Notes: generated from the sequence alone by a model not told the origin. Shown: positions 1 to 6,244, counted from the stretch's first letter. The stretch is 7,382 nucleotides of DNA from an uncultured Sphingobium sp. (GCA_913773715.1 CAJYHD010000662.1:1-7382), one strand, 5' to 3'. Program-made: numbers and translations.

Positions 1-594
1 ATCGCGGACAAGGTCGATTGCGCGGTGCTGAATGCGGGCGACGGCTGGCATCAGCATCCAACGCAAGCGCTGCTCGATGCTTTGACGATCCGGCGGCGCA
101 AGGGCAGTTTCGAAGGGCTGATCGTCGCGATCTGCGGCGATGTGCTGCATAGCCGAGTCGCGCGCTCGAACATGCTCTGCCTCGCGGCGCTCGGCGCGCA
201 GGTGCGCGCGGTCGCGCCGCCGACACTGATGCCGCCCGAGGTCGAAATGCTGGGCGGGACACCCTATACGCGCATGGCCGAGGGGCTGGATGGCGCTGAT
301 GTGGTCATGATGCTGCGGCTTCAGAATGAGCGGATGGACGGCGCTTTCATCCCGTCGGCGCGGGAGTATCACGCGCTCTATGGCCTGACGCCAGAGCGGC
401 TGGCGCTGGCGAAACCCGATGCGCTGGTAATGCACCCCGGCCCTATGAACCGGGGGGTGGAAATCAGCAGCAGCGTTGCGGATCATCCCGACCGATCGGC
501 AATCACCGAGCAGGTGGAAATGGGCGTCGCGATCCGCATGGCGTGTTTGGACGTACTCACACGCAGTGCGCGCGGTGTGGAGGGGTGGGCGTGA
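1..594 (+). CDS. pyrB: Aspartate carbamoyltransferase catalytic chain, C-terminal part (5' end outside window)
   Basis: This enzyme condenses carbamoyl phosphate with L-aspartate to give N-carbamoyl-aspartate, the committed step of cytosolic pyrimidine synthesis. Frame 1 is open from the first base, and 197 residues are visible of a family length of roughly 310-340. The N-terminal carbamoyl-phosphate domain with its STRTR-type motif lies upstream of the window. Visible family motifs are NAGDG followed by HPTQALLD (fragment residues 11-26), [12 protein letters not shown] (46-57), the aspartate-domain stretch LRLQNER (105-111) and [11 protein letters not shown] (145-155). [12 protein letters not shown] resembles the Bacillus/Pseudomonas type more than the E. 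coli type. A GTG at 25 is internal and not a start. The gene ends in TGA at 592-594, 130 bases before the dihydroorotase-like gene, probably in the same operon. Identity is secure; the quaternary class is inferred from the neighbour. Confidence 0.97.
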   Translation: MADKVDCAVLNAGDGWHQHPTQALLDALTIRRRKGSFEGLIVAICGDVLHSRVARSNMLCLAALGAQVRAVAPPTLMPPEVEMLGGTPYTRMAEGLDGADVVMMLRLQNERMDGAFIPSAREYHALYGLTPERLALAKPDALVMHPGPMNRGVEISSSVADHPDRSAITEQVEMGVAIRMACLDVLTRSARGVEGWA

Positions 595-610
595 TGCTTA
601 CATCCTTTTC

Positions 611-699
611 CGTCATCCCCCCGAAGGCGGGGATCCATCTCCTAGTCGGTGTTCATGGGCAGAGCCAGGAGATGGGTTCCCGCTTTCGCGGGAATGACG
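611..699. repeat. Long imperfect palindrome in the pyrB-pyrC spacer (REP/MITE-like)
   Basis: Two 32-base arms, 611-642 and 668-699, are reverse complements at 27 of 32 positions and flank a 25-base loop. The outer ends read CGTCATCCCC and GGGAATGACG. Each arm also has its own small hairpin: CCCC-CGAAGGC-GGGG on the left and TTCCCGC-TTTC-GCGGGAA on the right. Motifs of the type CGTCATTCCCGCGAAAGCGGGAA are recognised as a dispersed intergenic palindrome in many proteobacteria, including sphingomonads; membership in that family is from memory. It fills most of the spacer and lies just before the ribosome binding site of the downstream gene, so it would fold in the operon transcript. Short reading frames through it are not credible genes. 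Confidence 0.8.
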
Positions 700-724
700 A
701 TGCTAGTGTGCTGGGGGGCAGCCT

Positions 725-1948
725 GTGAACAAGATCGCCATCATCAACGGCAAGCTGGCCGATCCCGTAGCCGATGCGCCGACACCCGGCGTCGTGCTGA
801 TCGAGGGGGACCAGATCGTTGCGGCGGGTGACATCGCCGTTCCGGACGGAGCCGAGCGGGTCGATGCACAGGGGTTGATCGTTGCCCCCGGCCTGATCGA
901 CCTTGGCGTGTTCGCGACGGACAAGCCCGCCTTCCACTTCGGCGGGATCACCCGCGCTGCCCTGATGCCCGATCAGCGCGCGCCACTGGACGAAGCGGGC
1001 CTGATTCGTGAGGCGACGCGGGCGGGCAAGCCCGACTTCTGGGTCCATCCGATCGCGGCGGCGACGCGCGGCCTCAAGGGCGCGGAAATGGCCGAGATGG
1101 GGCTGATGCAGGCGGCGGGTGCCAAGGCGGTCGGCACAGGGCGGCAGTGGATCGCGGATTCGGGCGTCATGCTGCGCATACTCTCCTACGCCAGCGGGCT
1201 TGGCCTGACGGTCATCGCGCATGCGGAGGATGGCGGCCTTGCGGCCAAGGCCGTGGCAACGAGCGGCGAGACGGCGACGCGGCTTGGCCTGCCTCACGCC
1301 CCCGCCTGCGCCGAAGCGATGGCGATCGCCCGCGATATCATGCTGGCGCGCGAGGCGGACGCAGCGATCCATTTCCGGCTGGTGACGACGAAGGCTGGCT
1401 TCGACCTCGTTCGTGCGGCGAAGGGTGAGGGGCTGAAGGTCACATGCGGAATCAGCCCGGCCTATTTGTTCCTAAACGATCAGGCGGCGACCGACTTCCG
1501 CACCTTCGCGCGCCTTTCGCCCCCGCTCCGGTCGGAGGATGATCGGCAGGCGAGCCTCGCGGCGGTTGCAGACGGCACGATCGACGTCATCACGTCGAGC
1601 CACGATCCGCGCGGACCGGAGGACAAGCGCCTGCCCTTCGCCGACGCGTCGCCCGGCATGGCTGGGGCGGAAACGCTGCTGGCGCTGTCGCTCAACCTCG
1701 TACGCGAAGGGTATGTGTCGATGGGACGGCTTATGACATTGCTGTCCGCCAATCCGGCAAGAATTTTGGGGGTGAGCGCGGGCAGCTTCGCGCAAGGTAG
1801 CGCGGCAGACCTGATCTTCGTCGATCCCGACGCGCCCTGGATCGTCGACAGCGCCAAGATGGCGGCGGCGGCAGGCAACACGCCGTTCGACAAGGTTCCG
1901 GTTCAGGGGCGTGCGCGGCGGATCATGAAGGGCGGCGTTTTCCTGTAG
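725..1948 (+). CDS. pyrC: Dihydroorotase-family protein, probably non-catalytic (PyrC'-like) ATCase partner
   Basis: The protein has 407 residues, usual for class I dihydroorotases, with the amidohydrolase frame intact: N-terminal beta-sandwich strand, VAPGLIDL (residues 53-60), HAEDGGL (166-172), SPPLRSEDDR (265-274) and a C-terminal GSAADLIFVDPDAPW (358-372). Active enzymes read D-x-H-x-H after PGLI; here it is DLGVF, so the two metal-binding histidines are G61 and F63. The usual CHVST is RLVTT, replacing a metal histidine by L219. TPHH is SPAY, and ATDHAPH is TSSHDPR, replacing the catalytic aspartate by S292. Only H166 of the HxED motif remains. Pseudomonas makes an inactive PyrC' that is needed to assemble its aspartate carbamoyltransferase, and position after pyrB supports the same role. 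The start is GTG at 725, with GGGGGG at 713-718 as ribosome binding site. A working dihydroorotase should be encoded elsewhere. Confidence 0.9.
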   Translation: MNKIAIINGKLADPVADAPTPGVVLIEGDQIVAAGDIAVPDGAERVDAQGLIVAPGLIDLGVFATDKPAFHFGGITRAALMPDQRAPLDEAGLIREATRAGKPDFWVHPIAAATRGLKGAEMAEMGLMQAAGAKAVGTGRQWIADSGVMLRILSYASGLGLTVIAHAEDGGLAAKAVATSGETATRLGLPHAPACAEAMAIARDIMLAREADAAIHFRLVTTKAGFDLVRAAKGEGLKVTCGISPAYLFLNDQAATDFRTFARLSPPLRSEDDRQASLAAVADGTIDVITSSHDPRGPEDKRLPFADASPGMAGAETLLALSLNLVREGYVSMGRLMTLLSANPARILGVSAGSFAQGSAADLIFVDPDAPWIVDSAKMAAAAGNTPFDKVPVQGRARRIMKGGVFL

Positions 1949-1985
1949 ACGTCGAAACTTCTGCGATCGCCTCCCTAACCATCTA

Positions 1986-2786
1986 ATGGTCAGCAGACTT
2001 ATGTATATTTGCTATCTTGACGACAGCGATAATCATCAAGCCAACCTCGTTACGTTAGCAGGGTTTGTTGCCCATGAGGACACATGGCGGGATTTCGAGC
2101 GCGCATCTGCAAAAGTATATCAAGCGTATGAGATCGGGGAAATCCTTCACACTACAGACTTTTACGGAAGCAAACCGCCATTCCGAAATTGGAAAAGTGA
2201 AAAGAAAATTTCTTTCCTGCGAGAGATATTGAGCTGCGCATCCCCTTTGCATGGTATCTCATACAGTATGGAAAAAGACGCGTTCCACAGATTTAAAAGT
2301 GGAACCGCAAACAAGCCGAAAGCTATAGCCAGCTCAAATATACTTTCATTCCCGTTTGGAATGATTATAAATCATCTTTTACTGCAAGGCCCTTTTTGGC
2401 AACAAATCAGAAAACAAGGCCTTTCTATCATTGTAGAAGACGGATAAAAATACAATCCTGGGATCTCACATTACTTTGGTGGCCTCAAGAGATCAAAAGA
2501 TCCAATCACAGATGGAGTTAACTTAGAATTGAAATTTGAGGACAAGCATAAAAGCAGGGCGATACATTTGGCAGATATGTTAGCCTACTTCACTCGCAAG
2601 TCTGTTTATTCTGAGATCGTTTACAAGAAAAATAATAAGCCTTTCCGACCAGACAGATTCTCCCGAACGATTGACTCCTGTGTTGATGTGTATTGCCGAT
2701 CCTTTGCAATGGACGGGATGGAAGAATTTTCGGAAGAAAAAATGCAAAGCCTCGTCGCTCATATCGAGAGCGCCAGCACCCTCTGA
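1986..2786 (+). pseudogene. DUF3800-family protein gene interrupted by an in-frame TAA stop
   Basis: Frame 3 is open from 1986 to 2786 except for one TAA at 2445-2447. The first part (about 149-153 residues) begins MYICYLDDSD, matching the acidic D-[DE]-S N-terminal motif of DUF3800, followed by LAGFVAHEDTW and GEILHTTDFYG. After the stop the same frame continues KYNPGISHYFGGL and carries the typical C-terminal motif SRAIHLADMLAYF (near 2553-2591). Both family halves are therefore present and only a nonsense codon separates them. The start is either ATG 1986 or, better matching the family, ATG 2001; neither has a clear ribosome binding site. Full length would be about 260 residues. DUF3800 proteins have no established biochemical role here; they are often found in accessory or mobile regions. 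Base composition is clearly AT-richer than both flanks, which suggests horizontal transfer. Two split products or a sequencing error remain possible. Confidence 0.75.
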
Positions 2787-2809
2787 ATTGCGGCAGCCTA
2801 CGCAGGCTC

Positions 2810-2835
2810 GGAACATCCCCCCTCCTCACGCGCTT
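2810..2835 (+). promoter_or_regulatory. Possible EcfG-type (general stress sigma factor) promoter for the YihY gene
   Basis: GGAAC at 2810-2814 matches the -35 element of alphaproteobacterial EcfG promoters (GGAAC, 16-17 bases, then CGTT). At the right distance the sequence is CGCTT (2831-2835), one base off the -10 core. It lies 25-50 bases upstream of the YihY start, in a short non-coding gap. The -10 match is imperfect, so this is a candidate only. Confidence 0.3.
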
Positions 2836-2836
2836 G

Positions 2837-2853
2837 CCTTGTTCAACAAGGGG
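2837..2853 (+). promoter_or_regulatory. Palindrome overlapping the ribosome binding site of the YihY gene
   Basis: CCTTGTT (2837-2843) and AACAAGG (2845-2851) are perfect reverse complements around one central base. The right arm runs into AAGGGG (2848-2853), the ribosome binding site six bases before the ATG at 2860. In RNA a five-pair stem with a TTCAA loop could cover part of the site. It could equally be a symmetrical protein-binding site or chance. The AAGGGG itself is the reason to choose the 2860 start. Confidence 0.35.
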
Positions 2854-2859
2854 ATAGCG

Positions 2860-3771
2860 ATGAAAGATCGGGTTGCGCACAAGGTTCACGCCGATGCGCC
2901 GTGGCGGATACCTCCGCGCGGCTGGTGGGAGGTTCTGAAGCGCGTCTATGCCAAGATGTCGGATAACCATCTGAGCCTCCTGTCGGCGGGCATCGCCTAC
3001 TACGCATTCCTTTCGATTGCGCCGCTTTTGTTGGCGGTCGTGCTGACCTATGGCCTGATCGGCGACCCTCAACTGGTTGCGGACAATGTCCGGTCGATCA
3101 TCACCGTGGTCCCGCGCGAAGCGGCGAAGCTGATCTTCGACCAGTTGATGGCGATTGTGACGACGACAAAGCCCGCAGTCGGCTTCGGCCTCGTTTTCGC
3201 GCTCGCCTTCGCCGTCTATGGCGCCACCCGCGCATCTTCGGCCACGATCGAGGCGCTCAACATCGTCTATGAGGAGAAGGAGGCGCGGTCGATCATCTCC
3301 TTCTATCGCGTGTCGCTCGGCATCACCTTTTCCGCCGTGCTGGTCGTCGTGGTCGGGGTGCTGACGGCTTCCGTCATCGGCTTCCTGCAAAATCTGGTGA
3401 GCGGATGGGGTCCGATCGCGATCTTCCTGACAAAAGCGGTGACATGGATCGTGGCGGGCATGTTCGCCAGCCTCATCTTCGCGCTCATCTATCGATTCGG
3501 GCCGCATCGGCGCAAGGCGCGCTGGCGCTGGCTGACGACGGGCTCGGTCACCGCCACCCTGCTGTGGCTCGTCGCGACACTCGGCGTATCCTTCTACGTA
3601 TCGCGCTTCGGCAACTACAACGAGACATATGGATCGCTGGGTGCGGTCGTGGTGCTGCAACTCTGGCTCTATGTCTCCGCCTTCGTCGTGCTTCTGGGCG
3701 CGCAGCTGAATCAAGAGGCCGAGCGACAGACAAGCGTGGACACGCAGATTCCCGAACCGGCGACGACATGA
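2860..3771 (+). CDS. YihY/BrkB-family inner-membrane protein (UPF0761, once called ribonuclease BN)
   Basis: The protein has 303 residues, normal for the family. A cytoplasmic N-terminus (about 1-40) is followed by about six membrane segments, near residues 43-66, 106-122, 152-178, 186-211, 228-247 and 258-284. Family signatures are LSAGIAYYAFLSIAPLLL (41-58), YRFGPHRRKARWRW (211-224) and NETYGSLGAVVVLQLWLY (254-271), with LGAQLNQEAER (279-289) at the end. The old names virulence factor BrkB and ribonuclease BN are not good functional evidence; RNase BN activity belongs to another protein, so the molecular role is unknown. The frame is open back to 2671, inside the DUF3800 gene, but ATG 2860 has a good AAGGGG site and starts at the usual family position. 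It stands alone between the DUF3800 remnant and tRNA-Trp. Confidence 0.93.
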   Translation: MKDRVAHKVHADAPWRIPPRGWWEVLKRVYAKMSDNHLSLLSAGIAYYAFLSIAPLLLAVVLTYGLIGDPQLVADNVRSIITVVPREAAKLIFDQLMAIVTTTKPAVGFGLVFALAFAVYGATRASSATIEALNIVYEEKEARSIISFYRVSLGITFSAVLVVVVGVLTASVIGFLQNLVSGWGPIAIFLTKAVTWIVAGMFASLIFALIYRFGPHRRKARWRWLTTGSVTATLLWLVATLGVSFYVSRFGNYNETYGSLGAVVVLQLWLYVSAFVVLLGAQLNQEAERQTSVDTQIPEPATT

Positions 3772-3780
3772 TAATCGCGC

Positions 3781-3809
3781 TTGCCCTGTCGGGAACGCCA
3801 CGCTAAAGC
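3781..3809 (+). promoter_or_regulatory. Possible housekeeping promoter for tRNA-Trp
   Basis: TTGCCC (3781-3786) and TAAAGC (3804-3809) are separated by 17 bases, a plausible though weak -35/-10 pair. Transcription would begin about 20-25 bases before the tRNA, after a GC-rich stretch like those of growth-rate-controlled stable-RNA promoters. A promoter is expected in this 67-base gap, but the match alone is not strong. Confidence 0.3.
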
Positions 3810-3838
3810 GCCCTCCTTCGCTGGCTGTGGCCGCGCGC

Positions 3839-3914
3839 AGGAGTGTAGCTCAGCTGGTAGAGCGTCGGTCTCCAAAACCGAATGCCGGGGGTTCGAGTCC
3901 CTCCACTCCTGCCA
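3839..3914 (+). tRNA. trnW: tRNA-Trp, anticodon CCA
   Basis: A complete 76-base cloverleaf can be drawn. The acceptor stem is AGGAGTG (3839-3845) with CACTCCT (3904-3910), seven perfect pairs. The D-arm is GCTC/GAGC (3848-3851, 3860-3863). The anticodon stem TCGGT/ACCGA (3865-3869, 3877-3881) holds loop CTCCAAA, with anticodon CCA at 3872-3874. The variable loop is five bases. The T-arm is GGGGG/CCCTC around TTCGAGT, with one G-T pair. The discriminator base is G and the 3' CCA is encoded (3912-3914). It reads UGG codons. Its place directly before secE-nusG is a conserved bacterial arrangement. Confidence 0.98.
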
Positions 3915-3925
3915 AAACATGGCCT

Positions 3926-3953
3926 GCGAAGCCTTGATTTTTCAGGGCTTCGC
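3926..3953 (+). other. Perfect-loop hairpin between tRNA-Trp and secE
   Basis: The arms GCGAAGCCTTGA (3926-3937) and TCAGGGCTTCGC (3942-3953) pair over 12 positions (one wobble) around a TTTT loop. It starts 12 bases after the tRNA 3' end. There is no T-tract after the stem, so it is a poor intrinsic terminator. It could protect the trimmed tRNA precursor, mark a processing point between tRNA and secE mRNA, or act as a weak attenuator. The rest of the gap up to secE (3954-4082) shows no other clear element. Confidence 0.6.
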
Positions 3954-4082
3954 GCACACGTGGCGGCGAAGAACAGGTCGCGGAACAGCGGCCGCACCCC
4001 CGGACGCCGAACAGGGCGGGATCGGGAGGGCGGACTGTTGCTCCGCGAATTGGCGTTGTATCGAGAGGTTTTGAGGCAGGCG

Positions 4083-4286
4083 ATGGCGAAGGTTACCCCG
4101 GGCGAATTCGTCAACCAGGTGAAGACCGAAGCGTCGAAGATCGTATGGCCGACCAGTCGCGAAACGGTGATGACCGGCGTGATGGTCGTCATCATGACGA
4201 CGCTGCTGGGCCTTTTCTTTTTCGGCATCGACACGTTTTTCGGCGCGATCGTCCAGTGGCTGCTGGCTTTGGCCGCCGGACGCTGA
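4083..4286 (+). CDS. secE: Preprotein translocase subunit SecE
   Basis: SecE is the small essential clamp subunit of the SecYEG protein-conducting channel in the inner membrane. The product has 67 residues, the usual size for the short single-span bacterial form (E. coli SecE has three spans). The amphipathic cytoplasmic helix carries the family motif E-x-x-K-I-x-W-P-T (residues 16-24, EASKIVWPT), followed by one membrane segment at about residues 30-62. The ATG at 4083 is preceded by GAGG (4073-4076). The frame extends upstream into the tRNA, but those codons are not part of the protein. It is followed by nusG after 35 bases, the near-universal secE-nusG pair. Confidence 0.96.
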   Translation: MAKVTPGEFVNQVKTEASKIVWPTSRETVMTGVMVVIMTTLLGLFFFGIDTFFGAIVQWLLALAAGR

Positions 4287-4321
4287 TCGACACGCCCAGG
4301 ACAGGAGTTTGAGAGAGTAAC

Positions 4322-4858
4322 ATGGCGCGCTGGTACATCATCCACGCCTATTCGGGCTTCGAAAGCAAGGTGAAGGAATCGATCCTCTCCGAAGCCGAGC
4401 GCATGGGCCTCTCCCAGCTGGTCGAGCAGGTCGAAGTGCCGACCGAGACCGTGACCGAGGTAAAGCGCGGCAAGAAGGTGCAGGTCGAACGCAAGTTCAT
4501 GCCCGGCTACGTCCTTGCCAAGCTCGCGATGAACGACGACATCTATCACCTCGTCAAGAACACGGCGAAGGTGACGGGTTTCCTTGGCCCCAACGGCAAG
4601 CCGCAGGCGATCAGCGAGAGCGAGGCCGCGCGCTACTTCGGCGCGCAGAAGGAAGCGGAAGCGGCGCCCAAGCACAAGGTCAACGTCGATTACGAAATCG
4701 GCGACAGCGTCAAGGTGCTCGACGGTCCCTTCGCCAGCTTCAACGGCGTGGTCGAGGAACTGGATTTCGAAAAGAACCGCGTCAAGGTGTCCGTGTCGAT
4801 CTTCGGCCGCGCGACGCCGGTGGAACTGGATTTCGAGCAGGTCGAACTGTCGAAGTAA
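4322..4858 (+). CDS. nusG: Transcription termination/antitermination factor NusG
   Basis: NusG binds RNA polymerase at the clamp, increases processivity, and links transcription to Rho and to the ribosome. The product has 178 residues, typical for the bacterial protein. The N-terminal NGN domain spans about 1-112, opening with ARWYIIHAYSGFE and containing RKFMPGYVLAKL (57-68) and the conserved VTGFLGPNGKPQ (84-95). The C-terminal KOW domain (about 123-178) carries the motif VKVLDGPFASFNGVVEELD (130-148). The ATG at 4322 follows a purine run GAGAGAG (4311-4317). It lies between secE and rplK, as in most bacteria. No residue looks abnormal. Confidence 0.98.
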   Translation: MARWYIIHAYSGFESKVKESILSEAERMGLSQLVEQVEVPTETVTEVKRGKKVQVERKFMPGYVLAKLAMNDDIYHLVKNTAKVTGFLGPNGKPQAISESEAARYFGAQKEAEAAPKHKVNVDYEIGDSVKVLDGPFASFNGVVEELDFEKNRVKVSVSIFGRATPVELDFEQVELSK

Positions 4859-4865
4859 GGATTTT

Positions 4866-4922
4866 CCGTTCGGTTCGAGCGCAGCGTCGAGCATCGGTTC
4901 TCGACAAGCTCGAACTGAGCGG
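4866..4922. repeat. Imperfect palindromic repeat in the nusG-rplK gap (REP-like)
   Basis: The left arm 4866-4891 (begins CCGTTCGGTTCGAGC) and the right arm 4900-4922 (ends GCTCGAACTGAGCGG) are imperfect reverse complements around an eight-base loop. The right arm contains TTCTCGACAAGCTCGAAC, a motif I recognise as frequent in sphingomonad intergenic repeats. That recognition is from memory. It begins eight bases after the nusG stop and could serve as a 3' mRNA stabiliser or partial terminator. Confidence 0.65.
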
Positions 4923-4929
4923 ACGTTGA

Positions 4930-4973
4930 ATTCCCTTTAGGGAATATGTGCGGGAGGGTTTCTTCGGAAACCT
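4930..4973 (+). promoter_or_regulatory. Two compact hairpins in the presumed rplK leader
   Basis: The first is a perfect palindrome, ATTCCCT (4930-4936) and AGGGAAT (4939-4945), with a two-base centre. The second is GGGTTTC (4956-4962) with GGAAACT-type partner 4967-4973, closed by a C(TTCG)G tetraloop, the very stable UUCG class in RNA. They lie 65-108 bases before the rplK start. In E. coli protein L1 represses the L11 operon by binding the leader mRNA near the rplK start; whether either hairpin belongs to such a site cannot be judged by eye. No T-tract follows them. Confidence 0.45.
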
Positions 4974-5037
4974 GCTTGAACCGCTAAACTTGAACCGGGC
5001 GCGCCCCTGGGCACGTCCAGCAACAGAGTGAGTGACA

Positions 5038-5469
5038 ATGGCCAAGAAGATTACGGGCTATATCAAGCTCCAGGTGCCCGCCGGAGCCGCCAATCCCTCG
5101 CCGCCGATCGGCCCTGCTTTGGGTCAGCGCGGCGTGAACATCATGGAATTCTGCAAGGCGTTCAACGCGTCGACGGAAAAGATGGACAAGGGCACGCCGC
5201 TGCCGACCATCATCACCGTCTATGCGGACCGTTCGTTCACCTTCGTGACGAAGCAGCCGCCCGCGACCTACCTGATCAAGAAGGCCGTAAACCTGAAGTC
5301 GGGTTCGAAGGAGCCGGGCAAGGTCGTCGCTGGCAAGATCAAGCGTTCGCAGCTCGCCGAAATCGCTCAGGCGAAGATGGTCGATCTCAACGCGAACGAC
5401 ATCGACGCTGCAACGAAGATCATCGAAGGCTCCGCTCGCGCGATGGGCCTCGAAGTGGTGGAGGGCTAA
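5038..5469 (+). CDS. rplK: 50S ribosomal protein L11
   Basis: L11 forms the GTPase-associated centre of the large ribosomal subunit with 23S rRNA and the L10/L12 stalk, and is needed for RelA-dependent stringent signalling. The product has 143 residues, full family length. The N-terminal domain shows the proline-rich switch and signature [20 protein letters not shown] (residues 19-38); the C-terminal rRNA-binding domain includes ATYLIKKA (76-83), GSKEPGK (89-95) and the terminal [13 protein letters not shown] (131-143). ATG 5038 is chosen because [12 protein letters not shown] is the usual family start; an in-frame GTG two codons earlier (5032) is less likely. The ribosome binding site is a weak GAGTGAG just upstream. 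It is followed by rplA after four bases. Confidence 0.98.
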   Translation: MAKKITGYIKLQVPAGAANPSPPIGPALGQRGVNIMEFCKAFNASTEKMDKGTPLPTIITVYADRSFTFVTKQPPATYLIKKAVNLKSGSKEPGKVVAGKIKRSQLAEIAQAKMVDLNANDIDAATKIIEGSARAMGLEVVEG

Positions 5470-5473
5470 GACC

Positions 5474-6172
5474 ATGGCAAAGCTGACGAAGAAGGCGAAG
5501 GCCCTGGCCGCTGCGGTCGACCGCGAAAAGCTGCACGGCGTCGATGAGGCGCTGGGCCTGATCAAGACCCACGCGACCGCCAAGTTCGACGAAAGCGTCG
5601 AAATCGCAATCAACCTCGGCGTCGATCCCCGCCATGCCGACCAGATGGTTCGTGGCGTCGTGACCCTGCCCGCTGGCACCGGCAAGACCGTTCGCGTCGC
5701 CGTGTTCGCTCGCAATGACAAGGCTCAGCAGGCGCTCGACGCCGGTGCCGACATCGTGGGCGCGGAAGACCTGCTCGACAGCATCCAGGCTGGCAACATC
5801 GACTTCCAGCGCGTGATCGCCACCCCCGACATGATGGGTCTGGTCGGTCGCCTGGGTAAGGTTCTGGGTCCCAAGGGCCTGATGCCGAACCCGAAGCTGG
5901 GCACCGTGACGCCGAACGTCGCCGAAGCCGTGAAGGCCGCCAAGGGTGGTCAGATCGAATTCCGCGTCGAAAAGGCGGGCATCATCCACGCTGGCCTTGG
6001 CAAGACGAGCTTCTCGGCCGACGACCTGCGCAAGAATTTCGATGCGTTCGTCGATGCTATCGTCAAGGCGAAGCCTTCGGGTTCGAAGGGCAAATATGTC
6101 CGCAAGATCGCCCTGTCGTCCTCAATGGGTCCGGGCGTGAAGGTCGATGTGGCGGAAGTCGCTTCGGTCTGA
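5474..6172 (+). CDS. rplA: 50S ribosomal protein L1
   Basis: L1 binds 23S rRNA at the E-site stalk and helps release deacylated tRNA; in bacteria studied it also represses its own operon at translation. The product has 232 residues, the normal length. Visible features are the N-terminal basic KLTKKAKA stretch, [22 protein letters not shown] (begins residue 45), and the signature [20 protein letters not shown] (127-146), with the C-terminal [20 protein letters not shown] (205-224) completing domain I. The ribosome binding site GGAGGG (5460-5465) lies inside the last rplK codons, and the genes are only four bases apart, so they are translationally close and surely co-transcribed. A strong terminator follows the stop. 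Confidence 0.98.
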   Translation: MAKLTKKAKALAAAVDREKLHGVDEALGLIKTHATAKFDESVEIAINLGVDPRHADQMVRGVVTLPAGTGKTVRVAVFARNDKAQQALDAGADIVGAEDLLDSIQAGNIDFQRVIATPDMMGLVGRLGKVLGPKGLMPNPKLGTVTPNVAEAVKAAKGGQIEFRVEKAGIIHAGLGKTSFSADDLRKNFDAFVDAIVKAKPSGSKGKYVRKIALSSSMGPGVKVDVAEVASV

Positions 6173-6193
6173 CCGACTAACTTGAACGATAAA

Positions 6194-6240
6194 GGGGCCG
6201 CCTTCCCTCCTTGCGGGGGAAGGCGGCCTTCTTATTTTTA
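6194..6240 (+). terminator. Rho-independent terminator after rplA
   Basis: GGCCGCCTTCCC (6196-6207) pairs perfectly over 12 positions with GGGAAGGCGGCC (6217-6228) around a nine-base loop; two G-T pairs can extend the base. The tail TTCTTATTTTT follows directly. It begins 22 bases after the rplA stop and closes the secE-nusG-rplKA region, so rplJL-rpoBC are not read from this transcript. Confidence 0.93.
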
Positions 6241-6244
6241 AAAG

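Noticed and set aside
476..728. Two short plus-strand frames through the end of pyrB and the palindrome
   Set aside because: Their C-terminal parts are the familiar peptide translations of the dispersed palindrome, and no start signal supports them.
653..1372. A 239-codon minus-strand frame opposite the pyrC-like gene
   Set aside because: Antisense shadow of a clear gene, ending in the palindromic repeat; composition is typical of such shadows.
2282..2305. Inverted repeat GTTCCAC/GTGGAAC inside the DUF3800 gene
   Set aside because: Seven-base arms with a ten-base gap inside coding sequence; too short to claim a function.
2795..2808. Small stem AGCCT/AGGCT after the DUF3800 remnant as a terminator
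   Set aside because: Only five pairs and no T-tract follow it.
2590..3801. A 403-codon open frame on the minus strand opposite the YihY gene
   Set aside because: It is the GC-rich third-position shadow of the YihY gene: arginine-, histidine- and aspartate-rich, with no recognisable domain, and it spans the composition boundary into the DUF3800 remnant.
3839..3914. tRNA-Trp 3' end as an integration site for a mobile element
   Set aside because: I saw no repeated copy of the tRNA 3' end elsewhere in the window, and no integrase gene is present.
3803..4894. A 363-codon minus-strand frame covering tRNA-Trp, secE and nusG
   Set aside because: It crosses a tRNA and two certain genes and contains no family motif; it is an antisense shadow.
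4985..4990. TAAACT as a -10 element of a separate rplK promoter
   Set aside because: No acceptable -35 sequence lies 16-18 bases upstream.
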